Shown piece after piece: positions 7,739-16,089 of a stretch of 64,000 nt of DNA. The stretch is from Euryhalocaulis caribicus (GTDB taxonomy: Bacteria > Pseudomonadota > Alphaproteobacteria > Caulobacterales > Maricaulaceae), in contig NZ_ASJA01000008.1 of assembly GCF_000412185.1 (NCBI RefSeq), positions 62,001 through 126,000 of the forward strand. The letters are read 5' to 3'. Within the stretch, counting starts at the first letter, position 1. Each line of letters starts with the position of its first letter. Below the pieces are notes generated by a model. It made no database searches. It saw only the letters and a list, made by a program, of their open reading frames with translations, and was not told the origin of the DNA. The position numbers were made by a program, and so were the translations under genes.

Positions 7739-8692
7739 ATGCCCATGGAACTCATAGATGCCCAGTCCGCACTGGGCTTTCTGACCCGCCAGGCGGCGCA
7801 TATCGAGCCGACTGTATATCAGAAGAAATATCCAAGCTTTGACTACACCCAGCTCATCGACGTGGACACGTCGGCCGGCGACTGGGCCCAGTCCATCGAA
7901 TTCTATTCGTCGGACAAGCTTGGTCAGGCGGAGTGGTTCAACCACCTCGCTGACGATGTGCCGCGCGCCGATGCGCAATACCAGAAGCATACGCACGCAG
8001 TCGAGATGGCGGCGATTGGCTATGGCTATTCGCTCCAGGAAATCGGCTACGCGCAGCGTCTGGGCATCAACCTGACGACCGATCGCGCCGATGCAGCCCG
8101 CATGGCGTATGAGAAGTTCGTCTATGACGTGGCTATTCGCGGCGACTCTGCGAAGGGCTGGACGGGCCTGACCAACGACGCCAGCGTTAACGCGGCCAAC
8201 GTCGCAGCTGACGGCTCCGCCTCGTCCCGTCTGTGGACCGACAAGACGCCGGTACAGATCCTCCGCGATGTGAACGAGGCGTTGACCGCGGTCTATGAGG
8301 GGTCGCTGCAGGTGGAAATGGCGAACACGGTGCTGCTGCCGATCTCGGCCTACACCTACATCGCCACGCAGCCGATGTCTTCGGACTATCCGAATAAGAC
8401 GATCCTGCAGTTCATCAAGGAAACGAACATCTACACCGCCGAGACGGGCCAGCCCCTCACGGTACGCGGTCTCCGCGGCCTGGAGGACGATGGCGCGACG
8501 AACACGGGCCGGATGATCGTTTACCGCAAGGATCCGCAGGTCGTGAAGCTGCACCTTCCTGTGCCGCTGCGCTTCCTGCCGGTCTGGCAGACGGGTCCGA
8601 TGAAGTTCGAGGTCCCCGGTTACTTCCGCCTCGGCGGGGTGGAGATTCGTCTCCCGGGCGCCGTTCGCTACCGCGACGGCATTACCGCGTAA
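7739..8692 (+). CDS. Major capsid protein (DUF2184 family)
   Basis: A 317-residue protein matching the DUF2184 major capsid family: early LGFLTRQAAHIEPTVY, the central EMAAIGYGYSLQEIGYAQRLG segment, and GDSAKGWTGLTND. Length and position after the decoration gene fit. ATG 7739 follows AAGAAGGAA. It should have an HK97-like fold and form the capsid shell. It is followed by a 102-base gap (8693-8794) with GC-rich inverted segments but no clear T-tract, perhaps a processing or attenuation point after this highly expressed gene. Confidence 0.9.
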   Translation: MPMELIDAQSALGFLTRQAAHIEPTVYQKKYPSFDYTQLIDVDTSAGDWAQSIEFYSSDKLGQAEWFNHLADDVPRADAQYQKHTHAVEMAAIGYGYSLQEIGYAQRLGINLTTDRADAARMAYEKFVYDVAIRGDSAKGWTGLTNDASVNAANVAADGSASSRLWTDKTPVQILRDVNEALTAVYEGSLQVEMANTVLLPISAYTYIATQPMSSDYPNKTILQFIKETNIYTAETGQPLTVRGLRGLEDDGATNTGRMIVYRKDPQVVKLHLPVPLRFLPVWQTGPMKFEVPGYFRLGGVEIRLPGAVRYRDGITA

Positions 8693-8794
8693 TCGAAAGC
8701 CTGAGGAATGTAAGGGCGGGGCCACGCGTCCCGTCCTTGCGCCTTCCCGGCTGCCTTCACGCGGAGGCGGCCCGGCTAGCGCAAGGAGTAAGCC

Positions 8795-9163
8795 ATGCCT
8801 TCCTATCGTATCACCAACAATCGCAAGGGCAGCTACACCGTTCTGCCCTCTGGGCCCGAAGCGGGCCGCGCCATGACCATTCCGCCGGGCGGTTTCGCCG
8901 ATCTGGAATTGTCTGAGGAGGCCGCCAAGAACGCCGAATATCCGGACGTGAAGATCGAGAAGCTGGGCAAGGGCGCGAAGAAGTCCGACGCCGAAGAAGG
9001 CGATGCGCCGAAATCGGCCGAGGATGTGCTCGCCATGGCGGAGGACACCGAGGTCCAGTTCATAACCTTCCGCAAAGCTGCGGTGAAAATCCTGGGCGAC
9101 GACTACGCCAAGTCCAAGAAGGACGAGATCGTAGAGGCCCTGAAGGCCAAGGCCGAGGCTTAA
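8795..9163 (+). CDS. Hypothetical head-region protein
   Basis: A 122-residue protein. The N-terminal 50 residues look beta-rich (SYRITNNRKGSYTVLPSG, then a PPGG turn), similar to small virion proteins that carry a beta-sandwich. An acidic/Lys linker of about 25 residues is followed by a helical C-terminus (AAVKILGDDYAKSKKDEIVE). A strong AAGGAG site precedes ATG 8795. Position between major capsid and connector genes suggests a head or head-tail joining part; no family was recognised. Confidence 0.6.
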   Translation: MPSYRITNNRKGSYTVLPSGPEAGRAMTIPPGGFADLELSEEAAKNAEYPDVKIEKLGKGAKKSDAEEGDAPKSAEDVLAMAEDTEVQFITFRKAAVKILGDDYAKSKKDEIVEALKAKAEA

Positions 9164-9167
9164 GTCT

Positions 9168-9527
9168 ATGGCCTATGTCCAGCCGGACGCGGCGGCGTTT
9201 CAGGTCCGGTTTCCGTCCTTTGCGAGCGTGGATGGCGCCGTCATAACGGCGGCGCTCTCCCGCGCCCGCAGGACGGTGGATGACAGCTGGCTGGAGGATG
9301 ACCGGGCGGAGGCGGAAATGCTTCACGCCGCTCATGACCTCACCCTTGAAGGCATTGGCGCGACCCGCGAGGCGCAACTGGCCGGCTTCAAACGGCTCAA
9401 GCTTGGATCGCTGGAGCTGGAGCGCCAGGCCGGGGACGGCTCCACAAGCGCTTTTGCCTCCACCACCTACGGGCAGAAGTTTCTTGCGCTGATGCGCCGG
9501 TCTGTCCCCGCCGTGAAGGTGGTCTAG
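9168..9527 (+). CDS. Head-tail connector, DUF4054 family
   Basis: A 119-residue mostly helical protein with the DUF4054 pattern: FRVRFP-like FQVRFPSFASVDGAVITAAL near the start, EAEMLHAAHDLTLEG in the middle, and the Ser/Thr-rich turn before TTYGQKFLALMRRS near the end. Relatives form the adaptor ring below the portal (gp6/gp15-like). It is spaced four bases from the previous gene and three from the next, consistent with one operon. Confidence 0.78.
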   Translation: MAYVQPDAAAFQVRFPSFASVDGAVITAALSRARRTVDDSWLEDDRAEAEMLHAAHDLTLEGIGATREAQLAGFKRLKLGSLELERQAGDGSTSAFASTTYGQKFLALMRRSVPAVKVV

Positions 9528-9530
9528 GAC

Positions 9531-9896
9531 GTGGGCCTTCTTGATGGCGACCTTCAGGACGTGTTCGGCAGCGTTTTTGGCTCCCTGATGCTGGACGGCA
9601 CGCTGACCAAGGCTCCAAGCGTCTCTGACGGCAAGGGCGGATGGACCGCGGGGACGCCGCAGACCGCCGCCGTGAAGCTGATGATCGAGAGCTACAGCGA
9701 GTTCTACCGTGCTCAGGCGGGCATTCCCGACACGGACGTGAAGATCATCGTCCTGCAGAAGGATGTCGCGTTCACGCCGGACACGGACAGCCGGATCACC
9801 GTGCGCGGAGAGGAATATTCCGTGGTCCAGGTGCAGCAGGACCCCGCGCAGGCCTCGTGGACGCTCCAGGGGCGGCCGGTAAGCGCGGCGGACTGA
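9531..9896 (+). CDS. Putative head-tail joining / stopper protein
   Basis: A 121-residue protein with GTG start at 9531. The predicted fold is a helix followed by beta strands with a Gly/Trp turn (SDGKGGWTAG), and a late strand pair (DSRITVRGEEYSVVQVQQDP). This is the layout of stopper or head-closure proteins that follow the DUF4054 adaptor. The family was not firmly recognised. Its stop overlaps the next start by one base (TGATG). Confidence 0.65.
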   Translation: MGLLDGDLQDVFGSVFGSLMLDGTLTKAPSVSDGKGGWTAGTPQTAAVKLMIESYSEFYRAQAGIPDTDVKIIVLQKDVAFTPDTDSRITVRGEEYSVVQVQQDPAQASWTLQGRPVSAAD

Positions 9897-10306
9897 TGGC
9901 GAAGGTCACCGGGGCCGGGCGGCACGCCAAGCGCCTGAAGGCCATGCAGGGCCGCAAGCTGGTCAGCCAGCTCGGCAAGGAAGTCTTTGTCGCCGCCGAC
10001 GGGGTGAGGGCGGAGGCGTCCCGGCTGATCTCGCAGGGCTCGGTGCAGGGGGCGAAGCGTGTTCCGTCCCGTCCGGGCGAGCCGCCGAACTGGGATACGG
10101 GCCAACTGGCCGCGGGACTGGCCGCGCACAAGACCGGCCCGCTTTCGGCTGTGGCGGAGTCGACCGCGCCCTACGCGGCGCATCTGGAATTTGGAACATC
10201 GAAGATGGCGGCCCGGCCCTACATGAAGCCCGCCGCCCAGACGGTCGGAAAAGACCTCGCCAAACGGATTGGCGGGGCGCTCAATTTCACCATCCGGAAA
10301 GGATAG
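9896..10306 (+). CDS. HK97 gp10-like tail completion protein
   Basis: A 136-residue basic protein with the gp10 family signatures: the RPGEPPNWDTGQLAAGL core (P-G-x-P-P-x-x-x-T-G-x-L), YAAHLEFGTSKMAARPYMKPA near the C-terminus and a basic N-terminal helix. Family members join head and tail or terminate the tail tube. The start at 9896 overlaps the previous stop; a longer upstream frame is the wrong frame of the preceding gene. Confidence 0.87.
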   Translation: MAKVTGAGRHAKRLKAMQGRKLVSQLGKEVFVAADGVRAEASRLISQGSVQGAKRVPSRPGEPPNWDTGQLAAGLAAHKTGPLSAVAESTAPYAAHLEFGTSKMAARPYMKPAAQTVGKDLAKRIGGALNFTIRKG

Positions 10307-10309
10307 GTC

Positions 10310-10552
10310 ATGCCGTGGGTTGAATTTCTCGAAAACGCCGACGTCCGGCTCTCCCGCCGCGCTTTCCGCAATTACAAGGCCGGAACGCGGGCGCTCATCA
10401 CCACCCCGGAGGCTGAACGCCTGATCGAGGCGGGCAAGGCGCGCAAGAGTGCGAAGCCCAAGGCCGAACCCGCCGGACAAGAGCCGGAGGGCGAGCGCAT
10501 CGACCTGACCGAACAGGCCGAGATCATCGAAGACGATGCCGGCCGATCATAG
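10310..10552 (+). CDS. Hypothetical small phage protein
   Basis: An 80-residue protein with a short folded N-terminus (residues 1-45, including RRAFRNYKAGTRALITTPEAERL) and a charged tail rich in Lys, Glu and Pro. Small proteins of this kind, with a recognisable ALITTPEAERLIEAGKA-like turn, are common between gp10-like and DUF3168 genes, but no function is known. It overlaps the following gene by 17 bases. Confidence 0.6.
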   Translation: MPWVEFLENADVRLSRRAFRNYKAGTRALITTPEAERLIEAGKARKSAKPKAEPAGQEPEGERIDLTEQAEIIEDDAGRS

Positions 10553-10958
10553 CCTCAAGCTTCGCCAGGCGATCGTTTCCCGCCTTCTGGCGGATGCAGC
10601 TGTCTCCGACGCTGTTGAAGCCCGCGTCTACGGCCTTCGCACGCCGGCCACGCGCAAGTTTCCGTTCATCCGGTATGACGGCCCCATCGCCGCGCCGTTC
10701 GAGGCCACCGGCCACCATGACGGCAGCGAGCATGATGTCACGCTCCACGCCTTCACGAAGGGCGAGGACGAAGACGACTGTCACGCGCTGGCCGCGGCAA
10801 TTGTCGCAAGCCTTTCCGCCGACACCCTGCCGCTGGACGGACTGGGCCTGATCTCGCTCGACTGGCTGGACACGCAGGTGATCGTGGATGGAGACGATAC
10901 GCAGGCCTTTCACGCGATCATCCGCCTGGAGGCCACGACCACGGTCCTCGCCGAATAG
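10536..10958 (+). CDS. Tail terminator-like protein, DUF3168
   Basis: A 140-residue protein matching DUF3168: an N-terminal helix (LRQAIVSRLLADAAVSDAV), a strand with FPFIRYD, the EHDVTLHAFTK strand and a C-terminal FHAIIRLEA strand. Structural relatives (lambda gpU, gp17-like) cap the tail tube and set its end. The next 98 bases (10959-11056) contain a short CCCGCC/GGCGGG hairpin without a T-tract and an AGAAGGAG site for the tail tube gene. Confidence 0.82.
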   Translation: MPADHSLKLRQAIVSRLLADAAVSDAVEARVYGLRTPATRKFPFIRYDGPIAAPFEATGHHDGSEHDVTLHAFTKGEDEDDCHALAAAIVASLSADTLPLDGLGLISLDWLDTQVIVDGDDTQAFHAIIRLEATTTVLAE

Positions 10959-11056
10959 AAATCCCGCCCCGGCGGGTTACGCCCTCTCATCCGCGCCTTG
11001 GGCAAGCGCGTATTGGACCGCTGTGAAGCGGCCCGGCCCATAGAAGGAGCCTACTC

Positions 11057-11506
11057 ATGGCGCAAGCCACTTCCATCAAGTTCGGCACTCAGGCGATCCT
11101 GCTGGGTGACGGATCGACTTCCGAAGAGTTCGCCGCCCCGTGCGGCCTGACCTCGCTGAGCAAGCAGACCAACGTGGAGACCAACACCACGGCCATTCCC
11201 GACTGCGACGATCCCGATCTAGCCGTCTGGCTCGCCGTCGATGAGGTTTCCCGCCAGATGACGCTCAGCGGCTCCGGCCTGCTGGCCCAGGAGGCGCTCG
11301 ACACGTGGCGCGAATGGGACAATACCGGCGGCTTCAAGAATGTCCGCTGGCTGACCGATCTGGCCGCGGCCAATGGCGGCGGTCACTATGAAGGCGAAGC
11401 GCTGCTGACCCAGTTCGAAGAGACCGGCGAGCGCGGCCAGCGCTGGCAGGTCAATATCGGCATCACCTTCTCCGGCAAGCCGACCTGGACGGACGCGCAA
11501 GCGTAA
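11057..11506 (+). CDS. Major tail tube protein
   Basis: A 149-residue protein with features of siphovirus tail tube subunits: beta-rich, with a Thr/Asn-rich loop (NVETNTTAIPDCDDPD) and a C-terminal strand WQVNIGITFSGKPTWTD. It stands immediately before the tail chaperone pair, as tail tube genes do. A strong AGAAGGAG site fits the high expression expected of this subunit. Its stop overlaps the following start (TAATG). Confidence 0.8.
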   Translation: MAQATSIKFGTQAILLGDGSTSEEFAAPCGLTSLSKQTNVETNTTAIPDCDDPDLAVWLAVDEVSRQMTLSGSGLLAQEALDTWREWDNTGGFKNVRWLTDLAAANGGGHYEGEALLTQFEETGERGQRWQVNIGITFSGKPTWTDAQA

Positions 11507-11898
11507 TGAACACGTCTTCCGAGGTCACGCTCCAGTTCGGCGACTCCGGTGAGAAGGGCCATCTCTTCAAGCTGGACATCAAGCGCATCGAGGAGTTGCA
11601 GCGCAACTGTGGCGCGGGGATCGGCGAGATCGGCCGCCGCGTCATGGGCGGACAGTTCCACATCAAGGACATCTACGAGACGATCCGGCTGGGCCTGATC
11701 GGCGGCGGCATACCCCCGACCGAGGCCAAGACGATTGTCGACCAGTATGTCGATGGCTGCGTCTTGGCCCGCGAGGGCGATCCGTCCGCGCCGCTGACGG
11801 TCGCGAACGTGATCCTGATGGCCGTGTTCTACGGACTGGACGAGGTGCCGGAGGCGGCGGACGCGCCGGGGGAGCCGGAGGCCGGGACGGATATCTGA
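11506..11898 (+). CDS. Tail assembly chaperone 1 (GTA gp10-like)
   Basis: A 130-residue protein resembling the alphaproteobacterial gene-transfer-agent gp10/tail chaperone family: an LQFGDSGEKGHLFKLDIKRIEEL beginning, then IYETIRLGLIGGG and a long helix (TEAKTIVDQYVDG). The last 25 residues are Pro/Glu/Ala-rich. A second open frame in the -1 register overlaps its stop and continues for 67 codons. Tail chaperone pairs are commonly joined by -1 frameshifting, so this gene probably also produces an extended form. Confidence 0.75.
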   Translation: MNTSSEVTLQFGDSGEKGHLFKLDIKRIEELQRNCGAGIGEIGRRVMGGQFHIKDIYETIRLGLIGGGIPPTEAKTIVDQYVDGCVLAREGDPSAPLTVANVILMAVFYGLDEVPEAADAPGEPEAGTDI

Positions 11899-12101
11899 AC
11901 GTCCCGGCCTTCCGCGCGTCCTTTCTCGAATCCGGCGTCGATCCGGGCGCCGTCAACACAATGTCCCTCTACGAGCTGACCAGCATGAACGCCGAGCTCC
12001 GCCGGCGCCAGGGCAAGCACGACGCCGCCAGCGCGGACGATGAAGAGTGGGATGATTTCGAGCGCAACCTGATGCGGCGCGAAGGCGTGAGGCTGAATTA
12101 G
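11895..12101 (+). CDS. Tail assembly chaperone 2 (likely reached by -1 frameshift)
   Basis: After the stop of chaperone 1, the -1 frame stays open from well upstream through 12101 and encodes LNVPAFRASFLESGVDPGAV, then an NTMSLYELTSMNAELRRRQG segment and an acidic C-terminus. The Tyr-Glu-Leu-x-x-Met-Asn pattern is like the second tail chaperones (phage_TAC) of gene transfer agents. It has no good start of its own: the first ATG (11961) would remove a third of it. A frameshift within the GC-rich 11850-11890 stretch is inferred. The last codons overlap a reverse-strand gene by four bases. Confidence 0.6.
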   Translation: MNVPAFRASFLESGVDPGAVNTMSLYELTSMNAELRRRQGKHDAASADDEEWDDFERNLMRREGVRLN

Positions 12102-12685
12102 CCGGCGTCTCTAATTCGACGAAGCGCGCCCGCGATTTCAGCCCATGGAACCTCGGAGTCCACGTCGACGCCGCCCTGTGTCTTGATGCGGAAAACGAAC
12201 GAGCCTGACGGGGTAGGGGCCGCCCCGGCCCGCTCAATCGTTTCCGTGTCGAGCATAAAGCCGACCGTTTCGTAATATCTGCAGCCTGCGGAGTAGCTGC
12301 AATCTACATCGGTTCCGATGCGGACGGTCTCACCGGTCGTGAGAGGGGAGCCGTAGTTGGCCTGATAGGGATGCAGCCAGCTGCTCATCTGGTGCTGGAT
12401 CGGCACATAAATTTGAGCATCAATCTCGCCGGTATTCTTGTCCTTGAACGCCCGGACAAATGGATCTGCTGTTGGCGTGCCGGCCATAAGCTCCTGAAAG
12501 CTGGCGGACGAATAGGATGCCCTGCGGGTGTTGACCTGAATGGTCTCATCCAGAGCGTCACCCTTCACCTCTGCGTTTTCATAGAAATAGTCCGGGCCAA
12601 GCGTCGCCAGGTTGGCGCTCTGCTGCGCAGTCGTTGTGCAGCCCGCCAAGATCATGGCGACGGCGGCGATCAATATCCGGTTCAT
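12098..12685 (-). CDS. Prophage-encoded lipoprotein (moron) in reverse orientation
   Basis: A 195-residue lipoprotein. Start ATG 12685 follows GGGAGGG; the signal MNRILIAAVAMILAGC ends in a clear lipobox (LAGC), so the mature protein begins at Cys16. The rest is soluble, with a Cys pair (VDCSYSAGC) that could form a disulfide. No family was recognised. It is the only reverse gene inside the late structural operon, lying between the tail chaperones and the tape measure. That is the classic position and orientation of a moron expressed in lysogens, and such lipoproteins often block superinfection or alter the cell surface; here this is inference. Confidence 0.8.
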   Translation of the reverse strand: MNRILIAAVAMILAGCTTTAQQSANLATLGPDYFYENAEVKGDALDETIQVNTRRASYSSASFQELMAGTPTADPFVRAFKDKNTGEIDAQIYVPIQHQMSSWLHPYQANYGSPLTTGETVRIGTDVDCSYSAGCRYYETVGFMLDTETIERAGAAPTPSGSFVFRIKTQGGVDVDSEVPWAEIAGALRRIRDAG

Positions 12686-12785
12686 TGCACCCTCCCTCGA
12701 TTGCATGCGGAGGATGACCTCTCTCCCGAGAAAAAACCAGTCCATGCCGATCACAATCGGCGGCCGACCTTTGTAAGGATCATCG

Positions 12786-15473
12786 ATGGCGCTGACCGCT
12801 GACAAGGTTGTGGTGACGCTTGAGGCTAAGACCTCGCGCTACAACGCTGAAATCGACAACTCGCGGCGCCGCTTCGACCGGAACATGGACCGCGTGAAGC
12901 GTTCTGTGAATTCCGCAGAGCGCGAGGTCCGGACTTCCGCGAGCGGCATGTCTTCCGCCATGCGCACGGCATTGGCGACCATCGGCGTGACCATCGCTGT
13001 GCGCGAGGTCGGCCAACTGGCCGACGCCTACACGGAGGCCGGCAACAAGGTCGCGGCGGCCGAAACCATCTTCAAGGGTCAGCTGGCGACGCAGGGCGAG
13101 CTGGCGGACCTCGCCAAGACAACCCGCTCAGAATTCGCCGCGACGGCTGACCTTTATTCACGCCTCGCGCGCGCCGGCGCTGACCTTGACCTGATGCAAC
13201 AGCAGCTGTTGCGCACTACAGAGTTGCTGAACAAGGCCTTCGTGGCGGGCGGCAGCGGCACGGCCGAACGCCGGTCGACGGTCCTCCAGCTCTCGCAGGC
13301 GCTCGCATCGGGCGAGCTGCTGGGCGAAGAACTGCGGGCCATTCGTGAGAACGCGCCGCTGGTCGCGCAGGCCATTGCCGATGAATTCGGCGTGGGGATC
13401 GGCCAGCTAAAAGAGCTTGGCCGCCAGGGCGAACTGACCTCCGACCGGATCGTGAAGGCGATCCTTGGCGCGTCCGCCGGCATCGAAACGGCCTTCGCCG
13501 CGACCGACAAGACGATTGGCGACTCGCTAACCAATTTGCGCACCGAGGCGATTCGCTTTGTCGGCGAGCTGGATGACGCGACCCGCGCCACCGAGGGGCT
13601 GACGAAGTTCATCGGCTATGCCGCCGACAACATGGAGACCTTTGCGGACGCAGCCGTGGTGGCTACGGCGGCTCTAGGGGGCGCGTTTGCCGCCCGCGCG
13701 GTTCTTGCCGCCACAACCAGCCTTGTCGCGCTCAGCGCCTCGCTTGGCAGCGCGACGGCGGGTTTCACGGCCTATACGGCGGCCTCCCTAGCGGCGGCAC
13801 GTGCAACCACGGCGCTCAAGGGCGCGATGGCCTTCTTCGGCGGTCCTATAGGCATTGCGATCGCCGCGGTGGCGGGATCGGTGGCGCTGCTGTCCAAGCG
13901 GGCGCTGGATGCGGAGAAAGCGCTTGCGGACCAGCGCCGCGAAATCGAGCGCAACGGCGAGGCGGCGGACCTTCTTGTCGAGAAGGTCAAGGAATATGGC
14001 TCTGACGGGGCGGAGGCGATCAAGGAGACTGGGAAGGAGGCCGAAACGGCGGCCCCCAAGGTCGAGAAGTTTGCCGGCGAGGTCGGAGAGGCGGCGCAGA
14101 AGCTCTATGAGCTGGCGGACGCGCGCAAAGGCGCATCGCTGAGCGAGTTGACTTTCTCCGGCCTCCAGGCGCGCATCGATATTGCCGACCTCAACCGGCA
14201 GGTCGAGGAATACCAGGGCAAGCTGAAATTCTTCGAGCGCGCGTCTCTCGGAATCGATACGCCGATTGTCAAACAGACAGAGCGCCAGATCGAAGACCTT
14301 AAAGGCCAGATCGCGAACCGCCGCGCCGATATAGACGCGATTGAGGCGGAGTTTGACCGGGTAAACGACCTCGGCGCGGAAGCCTTCAGCCGGGATGACG
14401 ACAAAAACCGGCTTGGCTCCGACGGTGATACGGACAAACCCAAGGGGCCTTCGCCAGAGGATATCGCCCGGCTTCGCGAGATGCTGGAGCTGGAAAACCA
14501 GCTGGCGCTGGCGGAGGCATCTGGCGACGAGATGGCAATCCGCGCGGCGGAGCGAAAGCTGGAGCTTGCCCGGCTCACGGCCGATTTCGAAAGCGCCGGA
14601 TACGCCAACGCCCGCGAGCGCGCCAATGCCCAAATGGAGGCTGTTTCCGCCGCCGAATACGCGGCTCGCGCCCGGCAGAGCGAAAAAGACTTCGCGGAGA
14701 TTCTTCTCCAGGTCGAAGAGGAAATCCGAAACACCAAGATTGAACAGCTCGACTATGAGCTGGAGCTGGCCCGCCTCCGCGGAGACGAGACGGCGATCCA
14801 GCGCCTTGAGCGTGAACTGGAAATACTGCGGGAAATTGCGCGGCTGCGCGGGCAGGGCGTCGACTATGAGCGCGCCCGCTCTCAGGCGACCGGCAGCGCG
14901 AACGAGCGCGCGGCGGCGCGGCGCGAGGGCGAAGAAACGCGCGAGTTAGAAAGTCAGCGCGCCGAGTTTCGGCAGTTTTTCCGTGACAGCTTCAAGGACG
15001 GCATTCTGGCCGGCCTGGACGAAAACGCCGGCGAGGCTCTTTCGAATTGGTGGCGCACATACACGACGCGCGCCCTGGAAAGTGTTCTGAACAATCTGGC
15101 GGACAGTCTTTTCGACAGCCTGATCGGCGGCGCCGGGAAAGGCTTCTTCGGCTCCCTTTTCGGGGGCTTCCGCGCGTCGGGCGGGCCGGTCTCCGCCGGC
15201 AAGGCCTATGTGGTGGGCGAGAAGCGCCCGGAGATGTTCGTTCCGGGTCAGTCGGGCACGATCATCCCGAAGATACCGGAGGCCATGTCCGGCGGCTCGG
15301 GAGGCGGCGTTTCCGTCTATGTCGACGGCTCGTTCATCGTGCAGGGCAACGTGACGGAGGACTCGCTTCCGGCGCTCCGTCAGGAAGTGGCCGCGCACAG
15401 CGCCGCGCTCCGCAATATCGGCCCGACCATCGACCAGCGCGTGCGCGACTCTATCCGCCGGAGGAAGTTGTAA
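12786..15473 (+). CDS. Tape measure protein
   Basis: An 895-residue tape measure with the N-terminal tape measure domain (about 70-250; the TEAGNKVAAAETIFKGQLAT and ASGELLGEELRAIRENAPLV segments are diagnostic). Hydrophobic helices follow at about 285-370 (AAVVATAALGGAFAARAVL, AIAAVAGSVALLS), then long charged coiled coils (about 375-720). The C-terminal Gly-rich region (SGGPVSAGKAYVVGEKRPEMFVPG-like) is typical of the end that meets the tail tip. It sets tail length and helps DNA entry. ATG 12786 follows TAAGGA. The stop overlaps the next gene's start. Confidence 0.93.
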   Translation: MALTADKVVVTLEAKTSRYNAEIDNSRRRFDRNMDRVKRSVNSAEREVRTSASGMSSAMRTALATIGVTIAVREVGQLADAYTEAGNKVAAAETIFKGQLATQGELADLAKTTRSEFAATADLYSRLARAGADLDLMQQQLLRTTELLNKAFVAGGSGTAERRSTVLQLSQALASGELLGEELRAIRENAPLVAQAIADEFGVGIGQLKELGRQGELTSDRIVKAILGASAGIETAFAATDKTIGDSLTNLRTEAIRFVGELDDATRATEGLTKFIGYAADNMETFADAAVVATAALGGAFAARAVLAATTSLVALSASLGSATAGFTAYTAASLAAARATTALKGAMAFFGGPIGIAIAAVAGSVALLSKRALDAEKALADQRREIERNGEAADLLVEKVKEYGSDGAEAIKETGKEAETAAPKVEKFAGEVGEAAQKLYELADARKGASLSELTFSGLQARIDIADLNRQVEEYQGKLKFFERASLGIDTPIVKQTERQIEDLKGQIANRRADIDAIEAEFDRVNDLGAEAFSRDDDKNRLGSDGDTDKPKGPSPEDIARLREMLELENQLALAEASGDEMAIRAAERKLELARLTADFESAGYANARERANAQMEAVSAAEYAARARQSEKDFAEILLQVEEEIRNTKIEQLDYELELARLRGDETAIQRLERELEILREIARLRGQGVDYERARSQATGSANERAAARREGEETRELESQRAEFRQFFRDSFKDGILAGLDENAGEALSNWWRTYTTRALESVLNNLADSLFDSLIGGAGKGFFGSLFGGFRASGGPVSAGKAYVVGEKRPEMFVPGQSGTIIPKIPEAMSGGSGGGVSVYVDGSFIVQGNVTEDSLPALRQEVAAHSAALRNIGPTIDQRVRDSIRRRKL

Positions 15474-16087
15474 TGGCCAACGGCGACCCCATGCCGCTTT
15501 GCGGCGTGATCCGCGATGACTGGCGCCTGAACTACGTCCAGAGCATGAACCGGAGCCGCAACGGCGGGGAGATCATCAATGCGCTGGGCGAGCCCTACTG
15601 GACGCGCCAGATTGAAGTCGCGTTCGGCGGGGCGACCGGGGATGCGGATTTCGCCGCCTGGGAGGCGTTTCTGATCGCGCGACAGGGCCGCCGGTTCAGC
15701 TTCACCGCGCCGCGCATCTTCCGCCGCAACCCGCAAGCGGGCGTGACCGACGATAGCGGCCTGGGCGTCGCCTCCATCGACCGGGCGGTGTCGACCATCA
15801 CCCTCTCGGGAGCGGGCACGCGCAGCGCCACGGCGGGCGACATGCTGAGCTTCTACACAGCCAATTCCGGTTACTGGTGCGGCATGGCGACGGCGGACGC
15901 CAATCCGTCAGGCGGGAGCATCACGATCCCGGTTCAACCGGCGCCGTTTCCGCCCCACGCCTCCACGGCGCAGCCACGGCGCACGAACGCGCTGGGCGAA
16001 TTCCGGCTGGCCGAGGATTTCCAGCTGACCGACGCCCACCGCCGCAAGTCCATCACGCTGACGGCCGTTCAGGTCATCCGGGGATAG
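15473..16087 (+). CDS. Putative distal tail protein
   Basis: A 204-residue beta-rich protein starting at ATG 15473 (TAATG overlap with the tape measure stop). The N-terminal strand containing DDWRLNYVQSMNRSRNGG, the central ARQGRRFSFTAPRIF and the C-terminal EFRLAEDFQLTDAHRRKSI are reminiscent of distal or minor tail proteins that follow the tape measure in siphoviruses and form the hub. The family is not firmly recognised; position is the main argument. The longer frame that opens at 15047 overlaps the tape measure and is discarded. Confidence 0.65.
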   Translation: MANGDPMPLCGVIRDDWRLNYVQSMNRSRNGGEIINALGEPYWTRQIEVAFGGATGDADFAAWEAFLIARQGRRFSFTAPRIFRRNPQAGVTDDSGLGVASIDRAVSTITLSGAGTRSATAGDMLSFYTANSGYWCGMATADANPSGGSITIPVQPAPFPPHASTAQPRRTNALGEFRLAEDFQLTDAHRRKSITLTAVQVIRG

Positions 16088-16089
16088 TC

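Noticed and set aside
8693-8794. A terminator between the major capsid gene and the next gene.
   Set aside because: GC-rich inverted segments are present but there is no T-tract and the following genes continue the same operon.
15047-16087. A long frame that would give the distal tail gene an early start.
   Set aside because: It overlaps the tape measure C-terminus by about 430 bases; ATG 15473 with TAATG coupling is the sensible start.
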